DNA of 64,000 nt, from assembly GCF_017745675.1 (NCBI RefSeq), contig NZ_JAFLJM010000013.1:1-64000 (forward strand). The letters run 5' to 3'. The stretch comes from Alkalihalobacillus sp. BA299 (GTDB lineage Bacteria > Bacillota > Bacilli > Bacillales > Bacillaceae_F). Below are positions 52,793 through 61,874 of the stretch, piece after piece. Both the position numbers and the translations under genes were made by a program. How positions within the stretch are numbered: position 1 is the stretch's first letter; every line of letters begins with the position of its first letter. The notes under the pieces are model-generated. The model worked only from the letters and a program-made list of their open reading frames with translations. It was not told the origin of the DNA and made no database searches.

Positions 52793-54058
52793 ATGTCTTT
52801 TCCGAAAATGGCAAAGATAAAACAAAAATTTCAAGTGGAAAGTTTAAAAGATATTCCTTCTACGATTACTGAACAATTTAATCTAATTAATGCTAGTAAG
52901 AAAATTAAACCAGGGATGGAAGTAGCGATTACTGTTGGGAGTCGAGGAATTGCCAATATTCCAACGATTGTAAAATCTGTAGCGGATGAAATTAAAAAAT
53001 TAGGTGCAACTCCGTTTATTATTCCAGCGATGGGAAGTCACGGAGGGGCTACAGCAGAAGGGCAAATTGAAGTTTTAGAGGGCTTAGGAGTAACGGAAGA
53101 TTCAACAGGATGTGAAATACGTTCTTCAATGGATGTTGTCACAATTGGTGAAACCTCAGCAGGAATACCTGTTTACATCGATAAACATGCCTATAATGCT
53201 GATGGGATCATCGTGATGGGGAGAGTAAAACCACATACAGATTTTAAAAAGGATATTGAAAGTGGAATATTAAAAATGGCATCAATCGGTATGGGAAAAC
53301 ATAAACAAGCTCTTGCTTTACATACTTATGGTATCGAAGGAATTCGTGACATGATGCCTGAAGTTGGAAAAGTTGCCATTCAAAATTCAAAAACATTGTT
53401 TGGAATTGCAGTTGTGGAAAATGCACATGAAGAAACAGCAATCATTGAAGCCATTCATCCAGAGCAAATTGAAGAACGAGAAAGAGAATTATTAAAAAAA
53501 GCATTTGATTTGATGCCAAGTTTACCGATCGACAAAATGGATATTTTAATTGTTGATGAGATCGGTAAAAACTACAGTGGTACGGGCATGGATACGAATA
53601 TTATTGGAAGAATACGTGTCTTAGGAGTAGAAGAACCGAAAAAGCCTGATATCAAATATTTAATTGCTTCTAATTTAAGTGAGGCTAGTCATGGCAATGC
53701 GTTAGGTATTGGCTTAGCGGATTTAACAACGAAGCGATTATTTGAAAAAATCGATTTAAAAACAATGAATGAAAATGTAGTAACAAGTACGTTTTTAGAT
53801 CGTGCCAAAATTCCAATTGTACTCGATAATGACAGGGAAGCGCTAAAAGCGGCATTACGTGCAAACTGGGGAGTTGCTGCTGAAGATGCAAGAATTGCTC
53901 GTATTCCAAATACGCTTCATATCGGGGAATTATACGTTTCTGAAACGATTTTTAACGAAATTAATAATCAAGAAAACATCGAAGTACTGCAAGGTTTAGA
54001 AGAAATGAAATTCGATGAAAATGGCTATTTATATCCAATGGTCACTCAAATACACTGA
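52793..54058 (+). CDS. LarA-superfamily protein (DUF2088), putative Ni-NPN-dependent sugar-acid epimerase
   Basis: 421 aa from ATG 52793 (AAAAGGAG upstream). It aligns by motif with LarA. GSRGIAN (Arg51) and AMGSHGGATAEG (His83) stand for LarA Arg75 and His108. GRVKPHTDFKKDIESGILKM (His148, Lys161) stands for His174 and Lys184, the Lys that tethers the pincer cofactor. His170 may replace His200. This suggests a nickel-pincer enzyme that inverts a 2-hydroxy acid carbon by hydride shuttling. It follows the kinase, TRAP and PdxA2 genes and the larE-C set, so the substrate is probably a C4 aldonate. The numbering match is my own alignment by eye. Confidence 0.82.
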   Translation: MSFPKMAKIKQKFQVESLKDIPSTITEQFNLINASKKIKPGMEVAITVGSRGIANIPTIVKSVADEIKKLGATPFIIPAMGSHGGATAEGQIEVLEGLGVTEDSTGCEIRSSMDVVTIGETSAGIPVYIDKHAYNADGIIVMGRVKPHTDFKKDIESGILKMASIGMGKHKQALALHTYGIEGIRDMMPEVGKVAIQNSKTLFGIAVVENAHEETAIIEAIHPEQIEERERELLKKAFDLMPSLPIDKMDILIVDEIGKNYSGTGMDTNIIGRIRVLGVEEPKKPDIKYLIASNLSEASHGNALGIGLADLTTKRLFEKIDLKTMNENVVTSTFLDRAKIPIVLDNDREALKAALRANWGVAAEDARIARIPNTLHIGELYVSETIFNEINNQENIEVLQGLEEMKFDENGYLYPMVTQIH

Positions 54059-54100
54059 TGTAAATTACACTTTTTTTCAATGAGCACTTTATATATTTCA

Positions 54101-54150
54101 GGTAGAGTAACTAGATCAAAATTTTTACTACTAGTTACTCTACCTCTTTT
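54101..54150 (+). terminator. Rho-independent terminator of C4-acid operon
   Basis: Perfect 14-bp stem GGTAGAGTAACTAG / CTAGTTACTCTACC, then TCTTTTTC. Confidence 0.88.
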
Positions 54151-54205
54151 TCAATAAGAATGGCTAACATAGTTTAATACGACTAAATGAATGTAGGAGA
54201 TAAAT

Positions 54206-55192
54206 ATGGAATTTTCTTCAATAATAGTTTCAATTAGTGTAATGGCTATTATAATTATCATTGGTATTATTATAGAAAAAAAAGTTACCTTAAATATAGA
54301 AGCTAAGCAATTAATTTTATTTATTATTGTTAATATTGCCTTACCCTGTATCATACTAAATGGGGTATTTAATACTGAAATTACCGAAGATGTTCTTTCG
54401 AGAATGTTAATGATTTTCTTGTTTTCAATGATAATAAATTGCTTAGGTATGGGATTAGGTCTAGTTATATCAAAAATGTTTCAATTTGATTCCGTGAAAA
54501 GTCGAAAAATTGCTATACTCTCTGGAATGGGAAATACAGGGTTTATTGGTATACCGTTATGTGCAAATATCTTTGGCCCAATGGGTGGTTTGTTAGCCTC
54601 TATTTTTGATGCGGGTGTTAGTTTTACCGCTTTTACAATTGGAATATTACTTTTGCAGGAAAATCGAAAATTTTCATTCCAAAATTTGAAGGCACTTATA
54701 AATCCTCCAGTTATTGCCATTGTGAGTGGATTAGCTTTTGCAATTATTGGATTCGAAGCCCCAGTAATTGTTAAACAACTTACTGCAAACCTTGCTAATT
54801 TAGCTGCGCCACTTGCAATGTTATACGTCGGTATGGTAATTCCATCCATTTTCAGTGAGGGAAAAAAGGCGATTTCTTTCCAATTCATGAGTGTTCCAAT
54901 CACCATAAAACTTTTTATTTTGCCAATTATGACAATCATTCTTATTAAGGGGATGCCGATCCATAATCTATTAAAAGAAATTACGATTATTCAGTCAGCC
55001 ATGCCGACATTTATGTTAGCTTCGGTATTGTTTGCACGCTATACGAATGGAGACAATAGAGGCATCGTTACAATTATTTATTCGACAATTATTTCGTTAG
55101 TTACGATTCCTATCATCACTTTATTCGCAAAACTTTGGTTAGACGATATTAGTATAGTAAAAATGGTACATGAAGTAATCGGCCTTTTATAA
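54206..55192 (+). CDS. AEC-family (auxin efflux carrier-type) transporter
   Basis: 328 aa with ~10 helices. AEC features are LFIIVNIALPCIILNGVF (first half crossing), ILSGMGNTGFIGIPLC and AIIGFEAPVIVK, with the inverted repeat in the C-terminal half. Bacterial members carry malate, malonate and other organic acids. RBS GTAGGAG. It lies beyond the C4-acid operon terminator and may take up or export a related hydroxy acid. Confidence 0.85.
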   Translation: MEFSSIIVSISVMAIIIIIGIIIEKKVTLNIEAKQLILFIIVNIALPCIILNGVFNTEITEDVLSRMLMIFLFSMIINCLGMGLGLVISKMFQFDSVKSRKIAILSGMGNTGFIGIPLCANIFGPMGGLLASIFDAGVSFTAFTIGILLLQENRKFSFQNLKALINPPVIAIVSGLAFAIIGFEAPVIVKQLTANLANLAAPLAMLYVGMVIPSIFSEGKKAISFQFMSVPITIKLFILPIMTIILIKGMPIHNLLKEITIIQSAMPTFMLASVLFARYTNGDNRGIVTIIYSTIISLVTIPIITLFAKLWLDDISIVKMVHEVIGLL

Positions 55193-55328
55193 AAATAGGC
55201 TATATTAAAGCATTATTGCAGAGTTTGGAGTGACTGTAGCTTATTATTTTATAATAACCAAAATGTAGATAAGGCTATTCAAGATACAAACTAACTATAA
55301 TATCTTTATAATCTAAGAAAAAAAGTAG

Positions 55329-55730
55329 GTGGAAAAATTGGATTATAAATTTAAATCACTTTACATCGAAATTGGCGGGCAAGAAATGATCGATAAGCTT
55401 GTAGATGCTTTCTATCCACGGGTTTATGCTGATAAAGAACTAAGACCACTATTTGAAGGAGACATGGAAGAGATTAAGAGAAAGCAGCGCATGTTTTTGC
55501 CTCAATTTTTAGGTGGACCAGCTCTTTACAGCCAGGAATTTGGACCGCCTGCTATGAGAGAAAGGCATCTACCGTTTGAAATCACACCGAAAAGAGCTAA
55601 TTGTTGGTTGAACTGTATGAGAGAAGCTTTTAAGGAAGTAGGTCTTTATGATACACCTGCTGGAAAGACTTTTTATGATCGGCTAACCCAAGTAGCTGCC
55701 ATAATGGTCAATAGTCCAGATCAAGAATAG
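55329..55730 (+). CDS. group II truncated haemoglobin (trHbO-like)
   Basis: 133 aa 2-on-2 globin. FYPRVYADKELRPLFEGD, KRKQRMFLPQFLGGP and FGPPAMRERHLPFEITPKRA contain the proximal His (RHLPF) and the aromatic distal residues typical of YjbI-type globins. It binds O2 or NO/peroxide with haem. Start GTG 55329 or TTG 55338, both near AGGTGG. Monocistronic. Confidence 0.9.
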   Translation: MEKLDYKFKSLYIEIGGQEMIDKLVDAFYPRVYADKELRPLFEGDMEEIKRKQRMFLPQFLGGPALYSQEFGPPAMRERHLPFEITPKRANCWLNCMREAFKEVGLYDTPAGKTFYDRLTQVAAIMVNSPDQE

Positions 55731-56062
55731 TCTTAATACCCTTGATTAGGAATGAATCAGAACATGGGAGGAATGTTTGGATCCAATAATTTCCATCGAG
55801 TCCACAATCCAATATTATTGATATAACAAGGATTTTTAAAAAGGAGGGCGACTCTTATGTAAAGTGTCAGGCACCTCAACCACAAAATATAGTTGCTGTA
55901 AAATTAAGCAGCAACTATATTTTGTGTAAGAACGAGGAGCGCAGTCATGAGTCACCCTCTGCTAATTAATATGAAATTTTTTATTTTCTCTATAAAATGG
56001 AAGCACTTAACCTACAGGGACCCCACTCCCTTACTTTCCCTCGTATTATTAAAACCAACCCC
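55731..56062. other. intergenic region with long hairpin
   Basis: No gene seen. AGTGTCAGGCACC-type repeat sequence occurs at ~55862. It is followed by a perfect 18-bp stem CACAAAATATAGTTGCTG / CAGCAACTATATTTTGTG (55881-55926). Confidence 0.55.
55881..55926. repeat. perfect 18-bp inverted repeat
   Basis: CACAAAATATAGTTGCTG and CAGCAACTATATTTTGTG with a 10-nt loop. No T tract on either side; it resembles a small dispersed hairpin element rather than a terminator. Confidence 0.65.
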
Positions 56063-56240
56063 TTAACTTTTTTTTCCAAAGATCCCATAGAAGAATATAT
56101 TGGTGATGTCTTCAGTTAAAGGTAAGATCTTTTGATATACATCTTCTCGTTGGAAGTGATCTTTTAACATATTAAGATAAAATAGTATCGCTTCATTTGA
56201 TAGGCTTTGATCCACAAAGTAAGGGATTACTTTTTCCATG
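56063..56240 (-). pseudogene. TetR-family regulator, C-terminal remnant
   Basis: Reads EKVIPYFVDQSLSNEAILFY, LNMLKDHFQREDVYQKILPL, TEDITNIFFYGIFGKKS, the end of a TetR/AcrR ligand domain. The HTH and the rest of the N-terminus are missing. It ends exactly where the truncated ABC ATPase starts on the other strand. Confidence 0.65.
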
Positions 56241-56891
56241 TACAGCTTTTGGCCAAATTTAACCGGGGGAGAAGTTATTGACTTATTTTTGCAGCTACGT
56301 GGAGTCAATCATAAAAATCGACGGGAAGAATTAATCGATAAATTTAAGTTAGATCCATCGAAAAAGTGTAGAACGTATTCAAAAGGAAACCGTCAAAAGG
56401 TTGCTTTAGTAGCTGCTTTTGCATCAAACGCTGATCTGTACATTTTAGATGAACCGACTTCTGGTTTAGATCCGTTAATGGAGAAAATCTTTCAAGAATG
56501 TATAAGTGAAGCGAAACAAGCAGGGAAAAGTGTCTTGCTTTCTAGCCATATCTTATCTGAAGTAGAAAAGCTATGTGATAGGGTAGGGATTATAAGACAA
56601 GGAAAAATTATTGAGACGGGAACGTTAAACGAACTTCGTCATTTAACACGAACAAATTTACTAGTCGAAACAAAACATCCGATAACTGCATTAAGTGAAT
56701 TTAAAGGTGTTCATGATTTAGAAATGAAAGACAAAGCAATATCCTTTCAAGTCGATGCAGAAGAGTTAGATGCTGTAATGAAGTATGTTAGTCAGTACGG
56801 GCTAGTTAAACTAGAAAGCTCACCGCCTACTTTGGAGGATTTATTTATGCGCCATTATGAAGGTACAGAACATGTAGGAGTTACCAGGTAA
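56241..56891 (+). pseudogene. ABC exporter ATPase, 5'-truncated
   Basis: Starts in the middle of the domain at FWPNLTGGEVIDLFLQLRG. It keeps the signature region (YSKGNRQKVALVAAFA), Walker B (YILDEPTSGLDPL), switch His (LLSSHILSEVEKL) and a C-terminal regulatory tail. The Walker A half (~90 residues) and start are missing. It cannot hydrolyse ATP alone. Confidence 0.85.
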
Positions 56892-58086
56892 TGGAATCCC
56901 TTATTTAATCAAACAGGGAGGATCGTCCGCTTTATTGTTAGACGTGATCGGCTCCGCCTTCCCATTTGGTTGCTTTCGATTAGCATAATAACGATTTTCA
57001 CTGCTTCAGCCCTCGTCATGATTAGTATCAATATACTCCTAGCGTTAGTCGTTGGTTTTGGTTTATATGCTTTACAAATAGGGAGTATGGATTTACAAGG
57101 TTCCTTTTTATATGGTGCTGCTTTAGGGGCAACAGGAATATTTTTCTCGAGTGTTACTGGATTGTTTGCGCAGCTTTCAGAAAGCGCCAGAGGTACGATT
57201 GGATGGTCCTTTTCGATGTTAGGGATAGCCTATTTAATTCGGGCTGTAGGAGACGTGAGCTATGAAACTCTTTCTTAGTTTTCACCACTAGGATGGATTT
57301 TAGGAACAGAAGTGTATGTAAGTAATTATTGGTGGCCTGTTTTTTTAACTATAGTTGTAGCAAAAGTACTCGTAGTCATTGCTTTATATTTAAATACAAC
57401 TCGTGATTTTAGGTGCTTCATATGGGTCAGTATTTGGCGATATAGATTCTTTTTTTACAAATAATGAAATGATGGCTGAACTGTTAACACCAATAGAAGG
57501 GTTCTCTCTGACTGAGCAATATTTATCGATGCTAATGTCAGTTATTTCAATGATTTGTACGGTTCCAGCGCTCCTGTTTTTGTTAAAGCTAAGAAGCGAA
57601 GAGAGAAAGTCTTTGATGGAGCATTTATTAACGAGAGCAGTATCTCGAACAAAAATCCTAGGAAGCTACCTTTTACTGGCGACGACCTTTGGGTTTGTGA
57701 TGTTATACTTATCATTATTCGGTTTGTGGGCTGCTGCAACTTCGGTGATGGAAGAACCGATTTCATTTACGACAATATTTAATGCAGCTATGGTTTTTTT
57801 ACCAGCTATGTGGATGATGATAGGTGTAGCTGTTTTGTTATATGGTCTTCTTCCACAAATGACGAGTTTCGTGTGGTTGTATTTAGGTTATTCCTTCTTT
57901 GTTGTTTATTTAGGAGGATTGCTTCAATTTCCTGAATGGATGGGAAATTTATCGCCATTTGGTCATATTCCACAAATCCCTGTAGAAGATATGAACTTTG
58001 TAAAAGTCTTGGTGTTAACATTGATAGCAGCTGTTTTTATAGTAATTGGGTTTATCGGATATAGAAAACGCGATATTGCAGGGTAA
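56889..58086 (+). pseudogene. ABC exporter permease (polyether-ionophore type), decayed
   Basis: Partner of the truncated ATPase. The frame reads WNPLFNQTGRIVRFIVRRDR and LRLPIWLLSISIITIF. A deletion follows before MISINILLALVVGFG. TAG at 57276 replaces the Trp of LSWFSPLGW. Another deletion with frameshift near 57405 joins LNTTRDF to ILGASYGSVFGDIDSFF. The last ~220 residues (six helices) are intact to 58086. Non-functional. Confidence 0.85.
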
Positions 58087-58184
58087 TTCAATTGAAATTC
58101 TACTGCCTCTCGTTCAGATGATTATTTGGATGAGAGATAGTGGTAATTCAGAAATATTTGGAGCCAATTATTTGAATTAAATTA

Positions 58185-58229
58185 CTCCCCGTGAAAAAGC
58201 AAAACTACCATATCAAAATGATATGGTAG
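58185..58229 (-). terminator. terminator of the LysM/3D gene (minus strand)
   Basis: 11-bp stem CTACCATATCA / TGATATGGTAG with TTTTGCTTTTTC after it on the minus strand. Confidence 0.75.
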
Positions 58230-58238
58230 TAGGTTATT

Positions 58239-59090
58239 TTATTTATAGACTTTTACTTTTACTTCCTGTACGCCCCAGTTGATCGCATCTTGCTTGTTTG
58301 GGATGAAAATATCAATTTTATTACCTTGGATAGCTCCGCCTGTGTCGCCAGCTATTGCATTTCCGTACCCTTCTACGTAAACTTTTGATCCTAATGGAAT
58401 GACATCTGGGTCAACCGATATGACTTTTTGATCAGGGTTATCTTTTAAATTAATGCCTGTAGATGTTATCCCTGAACAACCAGCACAGGAGGCAGTGTAT
58501 GCTGTTGCTGTCATAGTGAGCTCCATGGCTACGTCCTCTTCTGTTCCATCCTCTTGAGCTTCTAAGGGCTCAGATTTTGTAGCTTTTTGTTCTTGAATGA
58601 CTGGAGCTTCAATGGAAGCATTCGTAGTTTGGGCTTCTGTGTTTACACTCACACTATTCTTTTCTACCACTTGATTTTCGTTTGTTTCTGATGAAATAAT
58701 TACTTTTTCACTAGAAGGGCTACCTTTGAAATAGATTGTTAGCGTATCGCCTGTTCTAATAAGATCAGGATTTGCTATCATATTCCATTCCTGCAAATCT
58801 TTCCAGGAAACGCCTTCAATCTGTTCAGCTATAGTTGATAATGTATCACCTTTTTGAATGACGTATTCCTCAGTAAGAGCTACTTTTAAACGGTCTTCAG
58901 GATAGATAAGATGTGTAGATAGACCGTTCCAATCTTTTAAGTCTTCTACTAAAATATTATTTTCTTTTGCGATTCCCCATAATGTATCTCCTTTTTGAAC
59001 GGTGACTTCTTTAGCGGATGTGTGTGCTCCTAATCCTAATGTTCCATAAAATGCAGCTACTGTTACTAAAGAAACGATCCTCTTTTTCAT
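58239..59090 (-). CDS. yocH: LysM + 3D domain cell-wall protein (YocH-like)
   Basis: 283 aa. Signal peptide ~1-26; two LysM modules (VTVQKGDTLWGIAKEN, YVIQKGDTLSTIAEQ); a Glu/Ser/Thr-rich linker; a C-terminal 3D domain (~190-283) with MTATAYTASCAGC, SVDPDVIPLGSKVYVEGYG and AGDTGGAIQGNKIDIF, which holds the Asp triad. Members are wall-bound muramidase/transglycosylase-like autolysins; B. subtilis YocH responds to WalKR. A WalR-type box lies upstream. RBS GGAGG. Confidence 0.88.
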   Translation of the reverse strand: MKKRIVSLVTVAAFYGTLGLGAHTSAKEVTVQKGDTLWGIAKENNILVEDLKDWNGLSTHLIYPEDRLKVALTEEYVIQKGDTLSTIAEQIEGVSWKDLQEWNMIANPDLIRTGDTLTIYFKGSPSSEKVIISSETNENQVVEKNSVSVNTEAQTTNASIEAPVIQEQKATKSEPLEAQEDGTEEDVAMELTMTATAYTASCAGCSGITSTGINLKDNPDQKVISVDPDVIPLGSKVYVEGYGNAIAGDTGGAIQGNKIDIFIPNKQDAINWGVQEVKVKVYK

Positions 59091-59171
59091 ATGCTACCTC
59101 CAACGTTTGATCTAACTACTTTATGTGGTTTTTATGATAGCACAGAAAATACTGAGACAAAGAACAAGCTG

Positions 59172-59188
59172 TTAACAATTGCTTTACA
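59172..59188 (-). promoter_or_regulatory. WalR box upstream of LysM/3D gene
   Basis: Minus strand TGTAAA-GCAAT-TGTTAA fits the WalR consensus TGTWAH-N5-TGTWAH exactly. Downstream, TTTGTC and TATCAT with 16-nt spacing could be the promoter (~59120-59150). Confidence 0.7.
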
Positions 59189-59315
59189 CAAATAACGAAC
59201 ATATGAATGGAGTGTTACTTGGTACTGTAAAGTCGTCAAAAATAGTAAAAAATTATGAGATAGCTTTAAAGTTAAGCTATATAAGTGGATTAGTCAACCA
59301 TACAAAAAAATACTT

Positions 59316-59348
59316 TTTAAAAAAAGCCCTTCTTTTAAATGAAGGGCC
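59316..59348 (-). terminator. Rho-independent terminator of dps
   Basis: GCCCTTC / GAAGGGC stem with 8-nt loop, followed on the minus strand by T7. Confidence 0.8.
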
Positions 59349-59370
59349 AAATTTTTACTAAGTGTGCATA

Positions 59371-59811
59371 TTATTTTAAGAAAGAACGTAGCATCCAGTT
59401 ATGCTTTTCTAATGATTGGTGAATAGCTAAAAGCATATCTGCAGTTGTTTCATCACCAAGAGTATCTGCTGCTTCCATACCTTCTTTTAATTCATCAATT
59501 AATGTATCAAAATCTTGTATAATGGTTGCTACCATATCATCAGCTGTCTCATTTCCGCTAGCTTCAGAAACTGATGCTGTTTCTAAATACTCTTTCATTG
59601 TGGCAACAGGCTGACCTCTCAGAGCTAATAATCTTTCTGCTAACTCATCGATATGTAAAGCTGCTTCGTTATAAAACTCTTCAAATTTATCATGTAGTGT
59701 GAAAAATTGTGGCCCTTTAACATACCAATGATAATTATGAAGCTTAACAAATAGTACACTCCAGTTTGCAATTTGCTTATTAAGAATAGTAGAAACTTTT
59801 TCTTGACTCAT
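59371..59811 (-). CDS. dps: Dps-family DNA-binding/ferroxidase protein
   Basis: 146 aa. The Dps ferroxidase signature is [20 protein letters not shown] (His, His) with [20 protein letters not shown] (Asp, Glu). It stores iron and protects DNA under starvation or peroxide stress as a dodecamer. RBS AAAGGATG. No clear PerR box was found upstream. Confidence 0.93.
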   Translation of the reverse strand: MSQEKVSTILNKQIANWSVLFVKLHNYHWYVKGPQFFTLHDKFEEFYNEAALHIDELAERLLALRGQPVATMKEYLETASVSEASGNETADDMVATIIQDFDTLIDELKEGMEAADTLGDETTADMLLAIHQSLEKHNWMLRSFLK

Positions 59812-59910
59812 TAATAATCATCCTTTCAATTTTTTATCACAATTTACTAATTCCCATCTTAGTCGATTTATAAACCAATTTCTGTGACCTTTTCATGAAT
59901 TATTTTCCAA

Positions 59911-60588
59911 TTATGTGACGATAGAAAATTGAAAGTTGCCTCCGTGAATTTGAGTAAACATGTTTCCCACAGACTGAACCAATTGTCTACATTCACTTTC
60001 GTTCATCGTGGGTTGAAGGTAAACGATGTGAACAGCACTCGTCGTTTTCTCTGTAATGATAGATCGTTTTGAGTCAACGATCGGACTACCGAAAGCCCCT
60101 TGATCATCTGCAGAGAGCAGTTTACCTTCCATATTGTTTACACGCCCATTGATCCCTAAGTATTTATCTTCAGAAGTACCTACACGAATGGTAATAGATC
60201 CACTCAATTGGTTTAAATCATAAATACCAAAAGGAATTTGATGACGAAGGGAAAGAAAGTTATTTACATCGACTGCAGAATTTACTGAGGGTAAAAAATC
60301 ATTCTTTTTTACTCTTCGAAAAAGAGCTTCTGAGGAAGGGCGATACCGTCCAGGGTCAATTCCAAGCGATTTAAAGGCTTTTCTCCATTCTACAATTCCA
60401 GTATAACTAATCAAATCGTTACTTTCTAGCTGAATGGCCATTTCTTCTTGGTATAAGCGGAATCTGCCTTTTAGCATTTGTGGTGAGTCAGATACGACAA
60501 TTGAATTATATGTAATGACTCCGATTTTGAATTGAGGTACACGTCTCATAATTTCTTCAGATATTGTAAGCTGCCCCATCGCTTCCAA
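59911..60588 (-). CDS. B3/B4 (PheT-like) domain protein
   Basis: 225 aa with the B3/B4 domain of phenylalanyl-tRNA synthetase beta: SYTGIVEWRKAFKSLGIDPG, RYRPSSEALFRRV, VNNFLSLRHQIPFGIYDLNQ. Stand-alone members are conserved in Firmicutes and may bind or proofread a tRNA or amino acid; activity unproven. TTG 60588 has AGAGGTG at good spacing; ATG 60579 is too far. Confidence 0.82.
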   Translation of the reverse strand: MEAMGQLTISEEIMRRVPQFKIGVITYNSIVVSDSPQMLKGRFRLYQEEMAIQLESNDLISYTGIVEWRKAFKSLGIDPGRYRPSSEALFRRVKKNDFLPSVNSAVDVNNFLSLRHQIPFGIYDLNQLSGSITIRVGTSEDKYLGINGRVNNMEGKLLSADDQGAFGSPIVDSKRSIITEKTTSAVHIVYLQPTMNESECRQLVQSVGNMFTQIHGGNFQFSIVT

Positions 60589-60665
60589 AAGAACACCTCT
60601 TTATTTTTTGTTTTCATATAGTGTAGCATATAATTGAGCTATCTTTGAAAGAAAGGGTTTTTTAT

Positions 60666-61805
60666 ATGGCATATGCCCAGTTAAAAGATGAAATCATTGC
60701 ATATAGTAAGAGTATTGAAATAGATAAAATTGGTTTCGCTAGTGCTAATCCTTTTCTGACGTTGAAGGATAGACTAATTGCACACCGTGAGTTAGGGTAT
60801 GAATCTGGATTCGAAGAACCCGATATAGAGAAGCGGGTCGATTCGAAAAACGTCATGCCTGAAGCAAGGTCAATAATAGCAATTGCCTTAGCGTATCCTT
60901 CAAAAATGAAAAATCCTCCAAAAAGTAGTAAAGGAGAAAGAAGGGGTATTTTTTGTAGAGCATCATGGGGAAAAGACTATCATCATATTTTAAAGGAAAA
61001 ACTACAGCTTTTAGAAAATTTTATTTTAGAAAAGGTTCCGAATGCCCGTATAACATCCATGGTTGATACAGGAGAACTTTCGGATCGAGCTGTTGCCCAA
61101 AGAGCTGGGATTGGGTGGAGTGGGAAAAATTGTGCCATTATTACGCCTGAGTTCGGTAGCTATGTGTATTTAGGGGAAATGATTACTTCTATTCCATTTA
61201 CACCGGATCAGCCTCTTGAAGACCAGTGCGGTTCTTGCAGGCGTTGTATTGATGCTTGTCCAACAGGAGCCCTCGTTCAAGGAGGTCAATTAAATTCTCA
61301 AAAATGCATAGCATATCTTACCCAGACGAAAAATTTTTTACCCGAACAATTTCGAGCAAAATTAGGGAATCGGTTATATGGTTGTGATACGTGCCAACAA
61401 GTATGTCCAGAAAATAAGGGAATTGACTTTCATATGCATAAAGAAATGGAACCAGATCCCGAAGTAGCAAAGCCGCTTCTTTTACCATTGCTATCGATGA
61501 GTAATCGAGAATTTAAAGAGCGTTTTGGTCATGTTTCAGGATCATGGAGAGGAAAAAAGCCAATTCAAAGAAATGCAATTATTGCTTTAGCGCACTTTAA
61601 AGAAACAGAGGCAATCGATCCTTTAACAGAGCTTTTAGAAAAAGACCCCCGTCCTGTTATTCGCGGGACAGCAGCATGGGCACTAGCCGTCATTGGTGGT
61701 AAATCTGTAGAAAAACAGTTAAAAAAAGCGAAAGACCGAGAAAAAGACACGGATGTTATAGGTGAGATAAATAGAGGGCTAAATATCATCGCTCAAGAGC
61801 TCTAA
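60666..61805 (+). CDS. queG: epoxyqueuosine reductase QueG
   Basis: About 379 aa from ATG 60666. It contains MVDTGELSDRAVAQRAGIGW, two [4Fe-4S] clusters (CGSCRRCIDACPTGAL and CDTCQQVCPENKG), and C-terminal HEAT-like repeats (RNAIIALAHFKETEAIDPL). It reduces epoxyqueuosine to queuosine in tRNA using cobalamin. The B. subtilis gene is yhbA, beside yhbB and cspR; the same order is kept here. Confidence 0.95.
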   Translation: MAYAQLKDEIIAYSKSIEIDKIGFASANPFLTLKDRLIAHRELGYESGFEEPDIEKRVDSKNVMPEARSIIAIALAYPSKMKNPPKSSKGERRGIFCRASWGKDYHHILKEKLQLLENFILEKVPNARITSMVDTGELSDRAVAQRAGIGWSGKNCAIITPEFGSYVYLGEMITSIPFTPDQPLEDQCGSCRRCIDACPTGALVQGGQLNSQKCIAYLTQTKNFLPEQFRAKLGNRLYGCDTCQQVCPENKGIDFHMHKEMEPDPEVAKPLLLPLLSMSNREFKERFGHVSGSWRGKKPIQRNAIIALAHFKETEAIDPLTELLEKDPRPVIRGTAAWALAVIGGKSVEKQLKKAKDREKDTDVIGEINRGLNIIAQEL

Positions 61806-61874
61806 CGTTCGTGGAAAAGATATAATTTATTCAGTAAGATAGGTACAAGACTGGAGTTGGAAGGAAGGGATAAC

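Noticed and set aside
54481..54939. 152-codon minus-strand frame inside the AEC transporter gene
   Set aside because: Antisense shadow; the plus frame has membrane helices, RBS and family motifs.
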